Source: Topomyia yanbarensis (taxonomy: Eukaryota; Arthropoda; Insecta; Diptera; Culicidae). From it: 64,000 nt of DNA. The notes under the pieces are model-generated. The model ran no database searches. It saw nothing but the letters and a program-made list of their open reading frames with translations, and was not told the DNA's origin. The translations under genes and the position numbers were made by a program. The stretch covers positions 30,986,497 through 31,050,496 of the forward strand of contig NC_080670.1 in assembly GCF_030247195.1 (NCBI RefSeq), in the 5' to 3' direction. The stretch's first letter is position 1, and every line of letters begins with the position of its first letter. Shown here one piece after another: positions 34,588 to 45,139 of the stretch.

Positions 34588-34825
34588 ATGAGGCTTACTT
34601 GGGTGCTCTCTCAATCGCACTTTGATTCACTCTCAAACACTCCCACATGAGGCTGACTTTTGTGCTCACCTTTTACGTTCCATGTGAGGCTGACTTGGGT
34701 GCTCACCTTTTTCATTCCTTGCTAGGCTGACTTTTGTGCTAGCCTCTACCAACCTGTGAGGCTGACTTTTATGCTCACCCTTAACATGCAATGTGAGACT
34801 GACTTGGATGCTCACCCTTTCACTC
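34588..34825 (-). repeat. 3' UTR sub-repeats of the R1-type LINE
   Basis: On the plus strand the phrase TGAGGCTGACTT(T/G)(T/G)GTGCTCACC recurs with small changes at about 34589, 34647, 34685, 34724, 34757 and 34794. Spacing is irregular (33-58 bp). This may be a signal recognised during reverse transcription; the role is inferred. Confidence 0.7.
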
Positions 34826-35063
34826 CTCTGCCACGCCATGAGGCATCGATAGCTTAGTTCCAACATACTACGCTACGACCCTCCCGTCTTGGCATAAGGC
34901 AGTCCACTTATACGCCTATACACTCACTCTTCTGTCTTGCTTCGGGGTGGCTGGGTTTACCCCTTACGCGGTTGCCATTCGCTGCGCCAACCTACCTCGG
35001 CATGAACAGACCATTCACTCTCTTATTTTGCGCTTGGCCTTTTTCGCTCCAGCTAACCAATCA

Positions 35064-38039
35064 CTAATTAGCCGTGCCCGCCGTTTGTTGCTCGGTTCGC
35101 CAGATTACCTGTAGCCTACTGGCAATCTGGATGGTAGCAGCCGAGACTGCGTTCCACTTCTCCACCGTTTGACACATCCGCTGAATAAGGGTATCCGGGG
35201 TTGTGTCCCAGCCACAAACGTCAAGCATTGCTCTTCTTTCGACGTCGAACCGATGACATACGAACAGTATGTGTTCGGCAGTTTCATCTACACCTGGGCA
35301 GTCCGGGCAGACTGGGACCTCCGCGTGCCCGAACCTGTGGAGGTACTGACGGAAACAGCCATGGCCTGACAGGAATTGTGTCAGGTGGAAGTGAACTTCC
35401 CCATGGGGTCTTCCCACCCAGCTCGATATGCTAGGTATCAGCCGGTGGGTCCACCTACCTTTCGAGGAGTTGTCCCACTCACGCTGCCATCTGGCGACCG
35501 AGGTCACCCTGGTGCGCTCGCGGGCTCCCCTATTTCCACGTAGCTCAAAGCACTCCTCATCTTCCCGAATGACCAGCCCGACTGGCATCATGCTCGCTAT
35601 CACGCAGGATGCATCGTGTGATACCGTGCGGTAGGCAGATATCACTCTGAGGCACATGACGCGGTAGGTGCTCTCCAGTTTCTGTAGGTAACTGGTTACC
35701 CTCAGTGCTCTTGACCATGACGGGCCGCCGTACCTGAGGATAGATACGGCAACGCCTGCCAGTAACCTACGTCTACTGGCGCACACCTTTGAGCTGTTGG
35801 ACATCATTCTCGATAGTGCCGCAACAGCAGTCGACGCTCTCTTGCACGTATAGTCGACATGGCTGCCGAAGGTCAGCTTGTCATCTATAATGACTCCGAG
35901 AGACTTCAGACTTCGCTGTGAAGTGATCGCGACTTCTCCCACATGGATAACTGCATGTTGTGCCGACTTGCGGTTGTTGACGATAACTACCTCCGTCTTA
36001 TGATGAGCGAGCTCCAGGCCTCTCGCGCTCATCCATTCCTCCACCGTGCTAATCGCGTGTTCTGCGGTTAGTTCTACCTCAGGAATTGACTCCCCGTAGA
36101 CCTCCAAGGTTACGTCGTCAGCAAAGCCGACGATCTTGACCCCAGGAGGGAACTTCAGTCTCAGAACCCCGTCATACATGAGGTTCCATAGCACCGGGCC
36201 TAGGATCGAGCCCTGCGGGACTCCGGCGGTAATTGGAACCCTTTTCTGACCGGCATCGGTCTCGTATATCAGTATGCGGTTTTGGAAGTAACTTTCCAGG
36301 ATCCGGTACAGACCCACCGGTAGGCTAAGCCGGTGTAACGAGAGCGCGATGGCATCCCAGCTTGCGCTGTTAAATGCGTTCTTCACGTCAAGTGTCACTA
36401 ACGCACAGTATCGAATACCTCGCCTTTTTCGTTGGATCGCTATCTCGGCAGTATTTATCACTGAGTTGAGAGCGTCCACTGTGGACTTACCCTTCCGAAA
36501 GCCAAACTGGTTGCTTGACAGACCGTCCGTACCTTCCGCGTACGGGGTGAGCCTGTTGAGGATGATCCTCTCAAGCAGTTTGCCAGTCGTGTCTATCAGA
36601 CAGATTGGTCTGTACGCCGATGGGTCGCCTGGCGGCTTCCCGGGCTTCGGCAACAGCACCAGTTTCTGCCTTTTCCATCTATCGGGGAAACGGCACTCGT
36701 CAAGGCATCTCTGCATAGCTAGCCTGAACATGTTCGGGTTCGCTATGATCGCTGCCTTGAGAGCGTTGTTTGGAACTCCATCCGGCCCTGGAGCTTTGTT
36801 CATTGCTAGGGATTTAGCCACTGCGAGTAGTTCTTCATTCGTCACTGGAGCCACCATTTCGACCGTGCCCGCACTGTCTCGTAGTGCAGGTGGCCAGGGG
36901 CTTGTGGCTCGAGACGGAAAGAGTACTTCGATAATCGTTGCCAACCGGTCCGGAGACCGTTCTGGGGGTGAGGAGCCCCCTTTGGTCTTGGCCATCACAA
37001 TCCGGTAGGCGTCACCCCACGGATTCGCGTTGGCACTCTCACACAGGTTGTCGAAACACGCTCTCTTGCTGCTTTTAATAGCCTTGTTAAGGGCTAATTT
37101 CGCAGCTCGAAACACTTCACGGCGGTTCTCTCTTGCATCCTCGGTGCGAGCTCTTTGCATCCTACGTCTAGCTCTGAGGCAGGCTGACCGTAGAGCTGCA
37201 ATCTCGGCACTCCACCAGTATACCGGGCATCTACCGTTTCTTGGCAGTGTTTTTCTCGGCATAGTGGCGTCGCACGCGCGTGATAGAACAGCTACCAGCG
37301 CATCCCCGCTTAGACTGTCGGTGTTGGCCTCCAGTCCCAGGGCCGCGGTGAAAGCTTCGCTGTCGAAGTGATTGGACTTCCACCCGCGTACCTGACAGGG
37401 ATCTCCCGCCCTCGGATACTGCACACCATAGTTGATCTTAAAGCGGATTGCTAGATGATCGCTATGGGTGTAGCCTTCGTCTACCCTCCATTCCATGCCT
37501 GGAGCCAGACTCGGGCTGGCAAAGGTCAAATCAATCCACGCCTCCACTCCGTTTCTACGGAATGTACTAGCGGAGCCATCATTAGCTAGCACAGTATCGA
37601 GTTTCGCAAACGCTTCCATTAGCGCTTGACCCCTGCTATTTGTACAGCGGCTGCCCCACTCCACTGCCCAAGCGTTGAAGTCTCCCGCTATTACTACCGG
37701 TTTCCGGCCCACGAGGTCCGACGAGAGCCTGTCGATCATCTGGTGGAACTGTTCTATTGGCCACCTTGGTGGGGCGTAGCAGCTGCAATAGAACACACCA
37801 TTGATCTTGGCAATCGCCACACCCTCGGCGGAGGGGTGTATTACCTCTTGAACCGGGAACCTTCCCGTTGTACAGATTGCCACCATTCCAGACCCGTCCG
37901 ACACCCAATTGCCGTTGCCGGCAGGGATGCTGTACGGGTCTGATAAGAGGGCGACATCTGTCCTCGACTCCGAGACCGACTGCCACAGCAGCTGTTGGGC
38001 TGCTGCACAATGGTTAAGATTTAGCTGTGTGACTCTCAC
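35064..38039 (-). CDS. R1-type LINE ORF2: endonuclease + reverse transcriptase
   Basis: 991 codons without interruption. The N-terminal AP-like endonuclease (about 1-225) starts RVTQLNLNHC and has VVIAGDFNAWAVEWGS and the histidine motif SDHLAIRF. The RT core (about 440-720) has AYRPICLIDTTGKLLERII, NQFGFRKGKSTVDAL, LDVKNAFNSASWD (first catalytic D), AGVPQGSILGPVLWN and FADD at residues 639-642. The C-terminal zinc motif is C-X2-C...H-X4-C (CPDCPGVDETAEHILFVCH). This protein nicks the target and copies the RNA in place. The first codon is GTG, overlapping the ORF1 stop as GTGA. No ATG is near, so the start may have mutated from ATGA. Confidence 0.92.
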   Translation of the reverse strand: MRVTQLNLNHCAAAQQLLWQSVSESRTDVALLSDPYSIPAGNGNWVSDGSGMVAICTTGRFPVQEVIHPSAEGVAIAKINGVFYCSCYAPPRWPIEQFHQMIDRLSSDLVGRKPVVIAGDFNAWAVEWGSRCTNSRGQALMEAFAKLDTVLANDGSASTFRRNGVEAWIDLTFASPSLAPGMEWRVDEGYTHSDHLAIRFKINYGVQYPRAGDPCQVRGWKSNHFDSEAFTAALGLEANTDSLSGDALVAVLSRACDATMPRKTLPRNGRCPVYWWSAEIAALRSACLRARRRMQRARTEDARENRREVFRAAKLALNKAIKSSKRACFDNLCESANANPWGDAYRIVMAKTKGGSSPPERSPDRLATIIEVLFPSRATSPWPPALRDSAGTVEMVAPVTNEELLAVAKSLAMNKAPGPDGVPNNALKAAIIANPNMFRLAMQRCLDECRFPDRWKRQKLVLLPKPGKPPGDPSAYRPICLIDTTGKLLERIILNRLTPYAEGTDGLSSNQFGFRKGKSTVDALNSVINTAEIAIQRKRRGIRYCALVTLDVKNAFNSASWDAIALSLHRLSLPVGLYRILESYFQNRILIYETDAGQKRVPITAGVPQGSILGPVLWNLMYDGVLRLKFPPGVKIVGFADDVTLEVYGESIPEVELTAEHAISTVEEWMSARGLELAHHKTEVVIVNNRKSAQHAVIHVGEVAITSQRSLKSLGVIIDDKLTFGSHVDYTCKRASTAVAALSRMMSNSSKVCASRRRLLAGVAVSILRYGGPSWSRALRVTSYLQKLESTYRVMCLRVISAYRTVSHDASCVIASMMPVGLVIREDEECFELRGNRGARERTRVTSVARWQREWDNSSKGRWTHRLIPSISSWVGRPHGEVHFHLTQFLSGHGCFRQYLHRFGHAEVPVCPDCPGVDETAEHILFVCHRFDVERRAMLDVCGWDTTPDTLIQRMCQTVEKWNAVSAATIQIASRLQVIWRTEQQTAGTAN

Positions 38040-39507
38040 GGCTTCTTCTTATTTAACTCGCCGAAGGGACACGAAGGTCCGCCCATAGCATGTTTATGGG
38101 CTTGCTTCTTAGCGGTGCAGATAAGGCACTTATATGCCTTAGTGCACCCCCGCTCTTTATGCCCCTCCTCGCCGCAGCGACGACATAGCTTGCTCCTATC
38201 TATGCCTTTGCATTCGTAAGCTTTATGGCCGGATTCTAGGCACCGATAGCACCTGTCCACTGAAGGCGGCTGGGGTATACTAATAGGGCATACCGACCAG
38301 CCGATCTTCAGCTTCCCTTTCTCGGTTACCTTTTTGGCATCCGCATTCAGTAGCCTGAGGTAGGCTACTTGGGTGCCAGAGGGTCCGTCCCTCAATCGCA
38401 CAGAGGCCCGCTCGATTGTGACGCCGCAGTGCTCCTTGACGGCTGCGACGACGTCTTCTGCGGTCGTGAACTCGTCCAAGTGCTTGCACTGGAGAGTTGT
38501 TTCCGCACCTAGCGACCTGATTTGGGCGCCCTCGCCAAGGACCTCTTGGGCCAAGGCCTTATATACTGCACTTGATTGTGCGCCTCGCTTCAGCACCAGG
38601 AGCATCTCTCCCGTGTTGGTGCGTCTTACGCTACGCACATCCTGCCTAAGGGCCGAGAGGCTTTCGGCCGCCTTCATCGATTTAAGGACATCGGCGTATT
38701 TGTCCTTGTCGGTTTTTAACCACAAGGCTTCGCCTCTGTCCTTGGCCTTCCTCACAGGCCGCGGTACCTCCGGTTTCGGTGCCGGCTTTTTCTTGGTGAC
38801 CAGCGTCCAGGGGTTTGAGCCCCCCTGCCCCGGTCGTGCCGGGTTGCTGGTACCATCGCTCTCCACAGCGAGGCACTCTCGCCCTCGCTTACCTCACCCA
38901 GGCGGCGTTTGACCTTGACGGTTGCACGCCGAGTGGTGTCGGTATTGGCACCCTCGCCTGGCGACTTCCTAGGGCGCTTCGCATTCGATGCCGTCTTGCG
39001 ATTGCCCTTTCCTTTTCCCTTCGAGGGGAACTCAGTCGCCGCTCCGATCGACGTGGCTGCTCCGTAGAAGGTAAAGGCCACTGTCTGTGAACCTCTATCG
39101 ACCTTCTCTCTTTCCTCCCTATTGGAGGCCACTGTCTGGGTTTCTCTGTCGGGCCTCTCCCGACATTCCACCCTCTCAACATAGGCCTGCTGTTCCTGTC
39201 TTGCGACACGAACAGCTTTCCGGAGCTCCAAGAGGCTCAACTTCAACTCCTTGGCTATGTTCTGCTTTGCGCTAGCGAAGTCGATTATAGAATCGAGTTG
39301 CTTCGCTACTTTGCGCATCGCAGCTATTGGCCCCTCCGATGCATTGGTAGGGATATTGCCTACCGCTGCTGGGGGGTCACTGGTGCTTTCGGGTGCAGCA
39401 CTCATCGCTCCACTACTCTCCCCACGGGGGGGAGACCTCGCCAAACCACCTCTAGCGAAGGGGTTTGGCACCTCCGTCTGTTTGTTTTTATTTTTATTCA
39501 TCTCCAT
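38036..39507 (-). pseudogene. R1-type LINE ORF1 (gag-like, CCHC zinc knuckles), one frameshift
   Basis: The likely start is the ATG at 39507 (MEMNKNKNKQTEVPNPFARG). The N-terminal half runs in one frame to about 38866 and includes a predicted coiled-coil helix (AKELKLSLLELRKAVRVA) and a basic stretch. A one-base shift near 38866 is needed to continue into ESDGTSNPARPGQGGSNPW, then an RNA-binding domain and three zinc knuckles: CYRCLESGHKAYEC, CRRCGEEGHKERGC and CLICTAKKQAHKHAMGG. Together about 490 residues. The protein would coat element RNA. The frame break means this copy cannot make full ORF1 unless frameshifting occurs. Confidence 0.85.
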
Positions 39508-39862
39508 GTATAGTCCCACGAGTAGCGCGAGAAATATATGTCCGCCACGCCAGAGCTCCGCATTAGCGTGGTAAGGGACGCTTACTGTGGGGGTTGCCCA
39601 GGTACCCCACAGGCTCCGTTAACGATCGAGCATCTTTTTCACCCCCTCGATCACTCATCCCTCGGCACGGGTCGCTTCACGCCTTGGAATTGGGGTTATG
39701 CCCTACCTTGCTTTACGTGGTGATTTCGGCCCGGATCATCACAACCATCCTCCTTTACCAGGGCTTTGGACCTGTAGCTCTGGTTCTCAATAGTTCCATG
39801 TATGTATGTTATTACAGACATGCTACTATTGGGATCCGTCATTCGCTAGCGGAGTTAAGAGT

Positions 39863-39875
39863 TAATCGTCCATCT
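39863..39875. repeat. 13-bp target duplication of the R1-type LINE, 5' side
   Basis: TAATCGTCCATCT, matching 34324-34336. It overlaps the left flank of the neighbouring MITE. Confidence 0.85.
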
Positions 39876-39877
39876 AC

Positions 39878-40173
39878 CACAGACTAACAGACATAACACT
39901 CAAAAAAAAAGCTTCGCCCGCTTTAACGGTCATTTTAAATATATTTGTAGTTGGGACTGTGGCCACATTTGAAATTATGGCGCCACTGACATATGAACAA
40001 GCATATGGGGGATAGACCACTAGTGCAAAATTGTTCCCAAACCTGAGGGGTAACCCACCAGTAAATGAGTGATTGGGACTGTGAATAAAAGGTGGAGCTA
40101 GTGTTCTGGGAAAATTGTCGGATCGATGTTTTTTGAAGGAATTCCCTCATAGTGTTATGTCTGTTAGTCTGTG
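39878..40173. mobile_element. ~295-bp hAT-like MITE
   Basis: Perfect 23-bp inverted termini beginning CACAGACTAACAGACATA (39878-39900 and 40151-40173). The flanks CATCTACC and CATCTATC match at 7 of 8 positions, consistent with an 8-bp duplication. The short open frame at 39935-40258 is not supported. Confidence 0.8.
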
Positions 40174-40284
40174 CATCTATCTTCAACGAAAAGTATCTCT
40201 CTTCGCCACGACAAACTAGCAATAAACGAACAAGGCCAAAAATAAAAATGAAAATCATTTTGGTGGCAGTTCTCTCAAAAGGTT

Positions 40285-41258
40285 TTTTGACGTAGGACTA
40301 CGTCTTTGTTTTTGATATAGGGGTGCACGTTGCAAATTCTACAAAAATGGTATGTAACGAAAAGTGGTCCAATTTTAAACACATATAATTCAGCCATCTC
40401 ACGATAAATTTTCAAATTTTTTGCGCATATCGCCCCGAAATACTTCTAAGAATAGATTCCAATAGATAAACCCAAAGATTTTTGATTTCATGGCATTAAA
40501 AATTTAAATAATGAACAACCTAGTCAAAATATCGCGCATTTACACACAGAAGAGCGCTTCCCTAGTCCAGCACGACAGATTTGTGTACCTAACGTGCAAT
40601 GCTTCTATGGATGACGTCATCATCGACTATTTAAACGGACCGATTTCGCCGAGCCAGCTCAGTTGCTTATTGAAAGGCGGGCGAAGCAGATCACTGCGCT
40701 GTGTGTTTTCACAGCCAGTGTAGCTGAGTTAGAAGTCCGTGGCTGTGGAGGTACGCTACCCTGTGCCGTCCAATAGGCAACCGCTCCAACTGCTTCCTAA
40801 ATGTCGCTGTAATGTTGCCAGTAAATTTTTGGTTTAACTAGCACATGTAATTGAAATTAAGTAATGTAGTGGTAATAATAAGCTTCCCATTTTGGTTTAA
40901 ACGCAAGGACAGTTTTTAAAACAGGATTTGATTAATTAATTTAGCTCATTTAAGCAATTTTATCAATTCTGTAATTTAAAGGGAATTTTACGGAACTTGG
41001 GGAGTGGTGCCACCCCTTGCAAATCAACCTGCACAAAGTGTTGCATAACGCAGGGCTGTTTTTTGGAACAAAATGTGTTATCATTCAGCCCTTCGCTATG
41101 CAAAATCACGATAAAGCTTGGTCTATACATGAGATGTGATAATATTGTCTAAAATTTGATTTGTCTTCACCGGTCCGGGTGTTTTTCCCACAAACTAAGT
41201 ACTATGAAAATAAATATTTTACATAAGTAGTATAGTCCTACGTCTACAGTTCGTGCAA
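40285..41258 (+). repeat. unclassified repeat with embedded Pol II promoter
   Basis: Begins with TTTGACGTAGGACTACGTC and ends near 41258 with GTATAGTCCTACGTCTACAG, a partial inverted match. The middle is GC-richer. An LTR-type or other retroelement origin is possible but I recognise no protein. The 70-codon open frame at 40511-40723 spans the promoter and is not convincing. Confidence 0.4.
40612..40664 (+). promoter_or_regulatory. strong core promoter: CRE, TATA, initiator
   Basis: A palindromic CRE-like TGACGTCA lies at 40612-40619, TATTTAAA at about 40629-40636, and an arthropod initiator TCAGTT at 40659-40664 whose A is 40661. TATA-to-start spacing is about 30 bp. A DPE-like AGATCA lies at about +28 (5 of 6 positions). 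It would drive transcription rightwards, but no coding gene follows. Confidence 0.55.
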
Positions 41259-41718
41259 CCCCATAGGGCTGACCCTTGTAGTTTTTAGTCATGCGCAAAA
41301 ATACAAACCTTCGTTCAAAAGAATTCCTTCGTCAATGTAAAATTCATTCATTGGCATGTTTGGATGCCAGAAAAGCACGAAAAAACTGCTAGTAGCTGGA
41401 TCGAAAAATGAAACTTCCTCTGCCACCCGTTCACCTGCAAAAATTAAAGCAAACGAAGCAAATGATGGAAATCGTTTTTCTGCTTGTTGTGGGTTTGTCG
41501 AGACAACTGGTGCACCAAAGTAGAAGTATCCATCGGTTCAATACAGTGGCTGTTGGTTTTAAAAATTGCTGTGTCCGTTCCTCTGCTCGCGAGATGGAAA
41601 CCTTTCCGAAGGTGTACGTGGCGCACAAGCTTTCGGAAGTCACTTCTACAGTTGCATCACATACATATTTATGTACTGACGACGTTCAAAAGTTTAATCA
41701 GCGAAGCTTTCTTGTAGT
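41259..41718. other. stretch with an unrecognised open frame (41408-41746, +)
   Basis: A 112-codon frame on the plus strand overlaps long frames on the minus strand. None has a recognisable domain, and the plus frame runs into the 3' tail of the neighbouring LINE. I see no support for a gene. Confidence 0.4.
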
Positions 41719-42990
41719 CCAGGAATCAGAAATCAACATATATTGACTCAAATGGCACGTTCCCCGTCTGTAGTCGGGGATTTGTGCCTTGCCGTGTCTT
41801 CCTTTTCCTTTCCTCATCGAAAGGAAAAGGAGTAGACTTGGAAGGGTGGGAAACATAACAGCACGGAAACAAACAGCTGGTAAGTTAAACTCACAAGTAG
41901 TTCAAAGAACCTGCGAGAAAGTCTGAAGCTCTTTACCGAATTGAATAAGGAGCTTTGGTATGTCTCTGAATTACAGTTGTCCAAAAACGGTGTCATCTAT
42001 GTAAAGATAACCGAAAGTTTGAAATCTCAATTGCGCTACTGCTGGACAGTTGCATATCACATGATAAGAGGTTCCGTAGTCGGATTCATAAAGATCACAT
42101 GAAAATGACTCAGCGTGCTGAATAGTTATCATGTGATAAGTGAGTTTGCAGTGGCCAACATGCCGCTGTGAAGTTTTAAAAAATTCAGGATATTTTTCAA
42201 AATCACATGGCACTATTGTTCTTGAAATGCCTTTGTTTGGCGACAAGTAGATTTCTTCAAAAAGTGCGATGCATGGACGAAGCCCAGGACCAACGAAGTC
42301 AACCGCTGCACCTGCCCTGGCCATTTCTAGTAATCTCGAAATGTCCGGGCATACAGGCAAGGTAGATAGTTTTGATAATGCTTAGTTCTACGATTTGGGT
42401 TCAGCACGCAAACACTAACCTGGACCTTGACTTATCCGAGCTAAGGGCCTTGATTGCAGCCTGACTATCGGAGTAGAAGTTTATAATTTTGCAGGACAAG
42501 CTATGTTGAAGGGGCGATTGTACCCGGTACATAATCGCAAAGATTTCTGCTTGGAATACAGTACAGTATCTACCTAGTTTGCGAGACTATTCCAGTCTCA
42601 TTTCACGACAGTAGACACCAGCACCAGTACGTCCTTCCATCAGAAAGCCGTCAGTGTAACTTGCGATAGTTAAGCTTCAGCTGTACCGTCACCTCCTCTT
42701 CCCTTTGCCACAACACAACGCACCCGTATGACAAGTATTGGACGTGCAATTGTCGCCAAAATCCAATTGATGTATTTTGGTTTGAGACCCCGGATCTCTC
42801 CAAAAGTTCGTCTGCACTGCCCGAAAGCCTGAACTCAATGTGAGCAGGCCAGTTCAGTTTGGAATCCAATAGAGCTCCAACGTATTTCACTCGATCTGCA
42901 CACAGTAGCTCAGAATCAAAGAACTGCAAAGGACGAACCCCGGTTGTTATTCGCTTCCTCGTGAAAAGAACCATTACAGTTTTGTTTAAA
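41719..42990 (-). mobile_element. I/LOA-group LINE, 3' part (second copy)
   Basis: On the minus strand 42651-42974 encodes MVLFTRKRITTGVRPLQFFD and VKYVGALLDSKLNWPAHIEF, the post-RT region also present in the copy at 30.9-33.8 kb. Farther on are remnants of RNase H, and 41971-42360 includes RAGAAVDFVGPGLRP and the C-terminal part. The 3' UTR shares GGGGAACGTGCCATTTGAG and the TGATTTCTGATTCC tail with the first copy. It is full of stops and shifts. Confidence 0.8.
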
Positions 42991-42999
42991 GGATTCCCC

Positions 43000-43600
43000 T
43001 AACACGCGCATTGCCCCCGGATAAAACAGTACCCTCTAGATTCCACTGGGCCATGGATAGTGTACTTTCGGACTAGGGAGAAACCGGTTAATGTATTGAA
43101 ACTTTCTCGGGATCTGACTGCTTACTATCCGGCCGTAGGTCAGATAACACGTGTTCGGGCAAACAAGATTCGTGTTCTAGTGAATGGCCTCGGCCAGGCA
43201 AACGCGATTGCTTACTGTGAGCGCTTTACGCGGGAATTTGAAGCATACCTGCCTTATGTGGCCGTAGAAATCGATGGGGTTGTGTCCGAACCGGGCCTGA
43301 TATTCGAAGAACTGTTGGAGCACGGGGTTGGCTGCTTTAAGAACCCCTCACTCCAACAGATTAAGATCTTAGAATGTATACCGCAAACACCGCGGGAGGT
43401 AAGACTACCTACCCTCAATCAGGCTCGCTTCGGGTGACTTTCGCCGGGTCATCTCTTCCCAACTACATCCTCCTTGACAAAGTTCGCCTACCTGTTCGCC
43501 GCGGGTCATGAGCTGCAGAAATTGCAAGCAGTTGGGCCACACAGCCACCCATTGTGGAAATAAAAAAGCAGATTCTTGTGTATTTCGATTCACTTAACCT
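43000..43600 (+). pseudogene. LINE ORF1 (gag-like) fragment, inverted relative to the adjacent LINE 3' part
   Basis: A 125-codon frame (43060-43437) reads LTAYYPAVGQITRVRANKIR, then a typical RNA-binding-like segment, then GVGCFKNPSLQQIKILECIP. After a shift near 43430 it continues SLRVTFAGSSLPNYILLDKV and, after another shift, a zinc knuckle CRNCKQLGHTATHC. This is ORF1 of an I/LOA-type LINE. It is on the plus strand, directly abutting the 3' part of a LINE on the minus strand. Confidence 0.7.
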
Positions 43601-43609
43601 ACTGCAATA

Positions 43610-45110
43610 TATAAAATATTCATCGCTGTAGAATAAAGCAAACAGAAAGTGCTAATATGATAAATCAGATCCAGTCTTCGTTTTGAAAAGAACAACCACT
43701 ACCAGCGATTCCGAATAGCAGGGAAAATTTCCGCCCACTGTTCCGGGTTCGAGCACTTTCCATCCTACGGTCATCCCACCACCCTCTTGAATCGTTGACA
43801 TATTTATGAACAAAACGTGCAATTTCGCAGTCCCCAAAGTTTCACAGAACTGACGACAACGATGATGGCAACGACAACGACGCTCCTTCGCTTCCACCCC
43901 GTCCGACCAGGAGTTCCCAATTGCAATTATTATTGAATGAATGTGAATTTTCCGCTCATTGTAGAACTGTTTGATTAAATTAGCCAACTTCAACCCATCA
44001 GGCAACCTATCCACGGCCTGCTTCGAGGCGATTTACTGCGATGCAACATGCAACTCATCGCCAGCGCTCAAAAGTGAGGTTATGCTGCCTTTTTGCTTGC
44101 CGCCGACTGGCGGCGCTGATGAGTGATGAAAAGTGGAAAAATTAAATTATAATGAACTTTATTCGAACTTTTTCCCTACCCGCCCCTTCCGCACACACAG
44201 TAGCGAAAGGTCCCGCGGCAAAGACTAAACCCGCCCGGCAACTATTTGCCTTATGACTTGTAGACTTTATGGGATAAAGAAACGAACGGTAATAACACTT
44301 AATTAAAAGTGATTTTAATAACAGCAGTTCTCCATCTCCAATCCAGCCGCACGCGAAATTGAGCTGTTTTCCGCAACTGACCTGTCCTGTAATTGTTTTG
44401 ACAAGAGCTGCAATTACCTTATCCGCGTCAATCGAGTTGTTTTTTTTCTTCAAAGGCTTCCTTACTAATTGCCTCCCCCTGTTTGTGTGTATGTGTGCAT
44501 AAGCGCAAATGAGAATCATCATTGATCCTGCGGTTGGGAAACCTTTGGTTGTTGCTAATTAGATGAATCCGTAGGTGGATATATGAACCGCTACTCAAAT
44601 AAAAAATATCGGATTTTTGCCAGAGAATCATAGCCAACCATGATATCTGTAACAAAATCTCCGCCTTCCTTGCGCCATCTGTCACGCTACCCGCCTACTG
44701 TCCTATTTTCGCTTACGTGTCAAATCACCAATCGGAAAAACTAACAAAAAAAAGTCTCATCGTTTATTGATTTGCTGATTGGCGAACGGTGGTGGTTGGT
44801 TATTGTTTTTTCACTCACTTGTCGCAATGTCCTCGATACGCGTTGGGGCGGGAGGCTCTTTCCAGCAGGCCCTAGGCTGGGAATCGGATTCGCATTTGTC
44901 ATTTGGTTGCGGTAGCTCGAACTGAATTATTGATGGCAGTAAATGTGATGGTTTGTCGAAGGTTTTTTTCAGTTTCATGTTGTCAGGGATTTAAAATTGC
45001 TTGTTTGACCAGAGGGCGGGTTGGTGGTAGTCTGTGGTTATTTTAATGACTTTATTCCTTCCTATAGCAGCGGAATATATGTGTACAATGAATAATTTAT
45101 AAATTTAATC
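43610..45110. other. unique-looking intergenic stretch
   Basis: Moderate GC content and no repeats. Open frames at 43652-44014 and 44142-44522 (minus) show no recognised domain. I cannot support a gene. Confidence 0.4.
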
Positions 45111-45139
45111 ATATGAGATTTTTTATCAATTTTCAAAAT

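Larger units (their letters stand above)
34337..39862 (-). mobile_element. near full-length R1-type LINE
   Basis: A 5.5-kb element on the minus strand with a perfect 13-bp target duplication. Its 3' end is an A-run (T-run at 34337-34347 on the plus strand). It has a ~730-bp 3' UTR, ORF2, ORF1 and a ~355-bp 5' UTR starting CTCTTAACTCCGC. ORF2 is intact over 991 codons and ORF1 has one frameshift. Clean ends and open ORF2 indicate a young insertion. Lack of RNase H, an AP-like endonuclease, RT with FADD and a zinc-knuckle ORF1 fit the R1 clade of mosquitoes. It sits in ordinary DNA, not in rDNA. Confidence 0.88.

Noticed and set aside
36349..38912. Long plus-strand frames (36349-37008, 38373-38912 and others)
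   Set aside because: Antisense shadows of the R1-type LINE ORFs.
41408..41746. 112-codon plus-strand gene
   Set aside because: No domain, overlaps equally long minus frames, and its end lies in the LINE tail.
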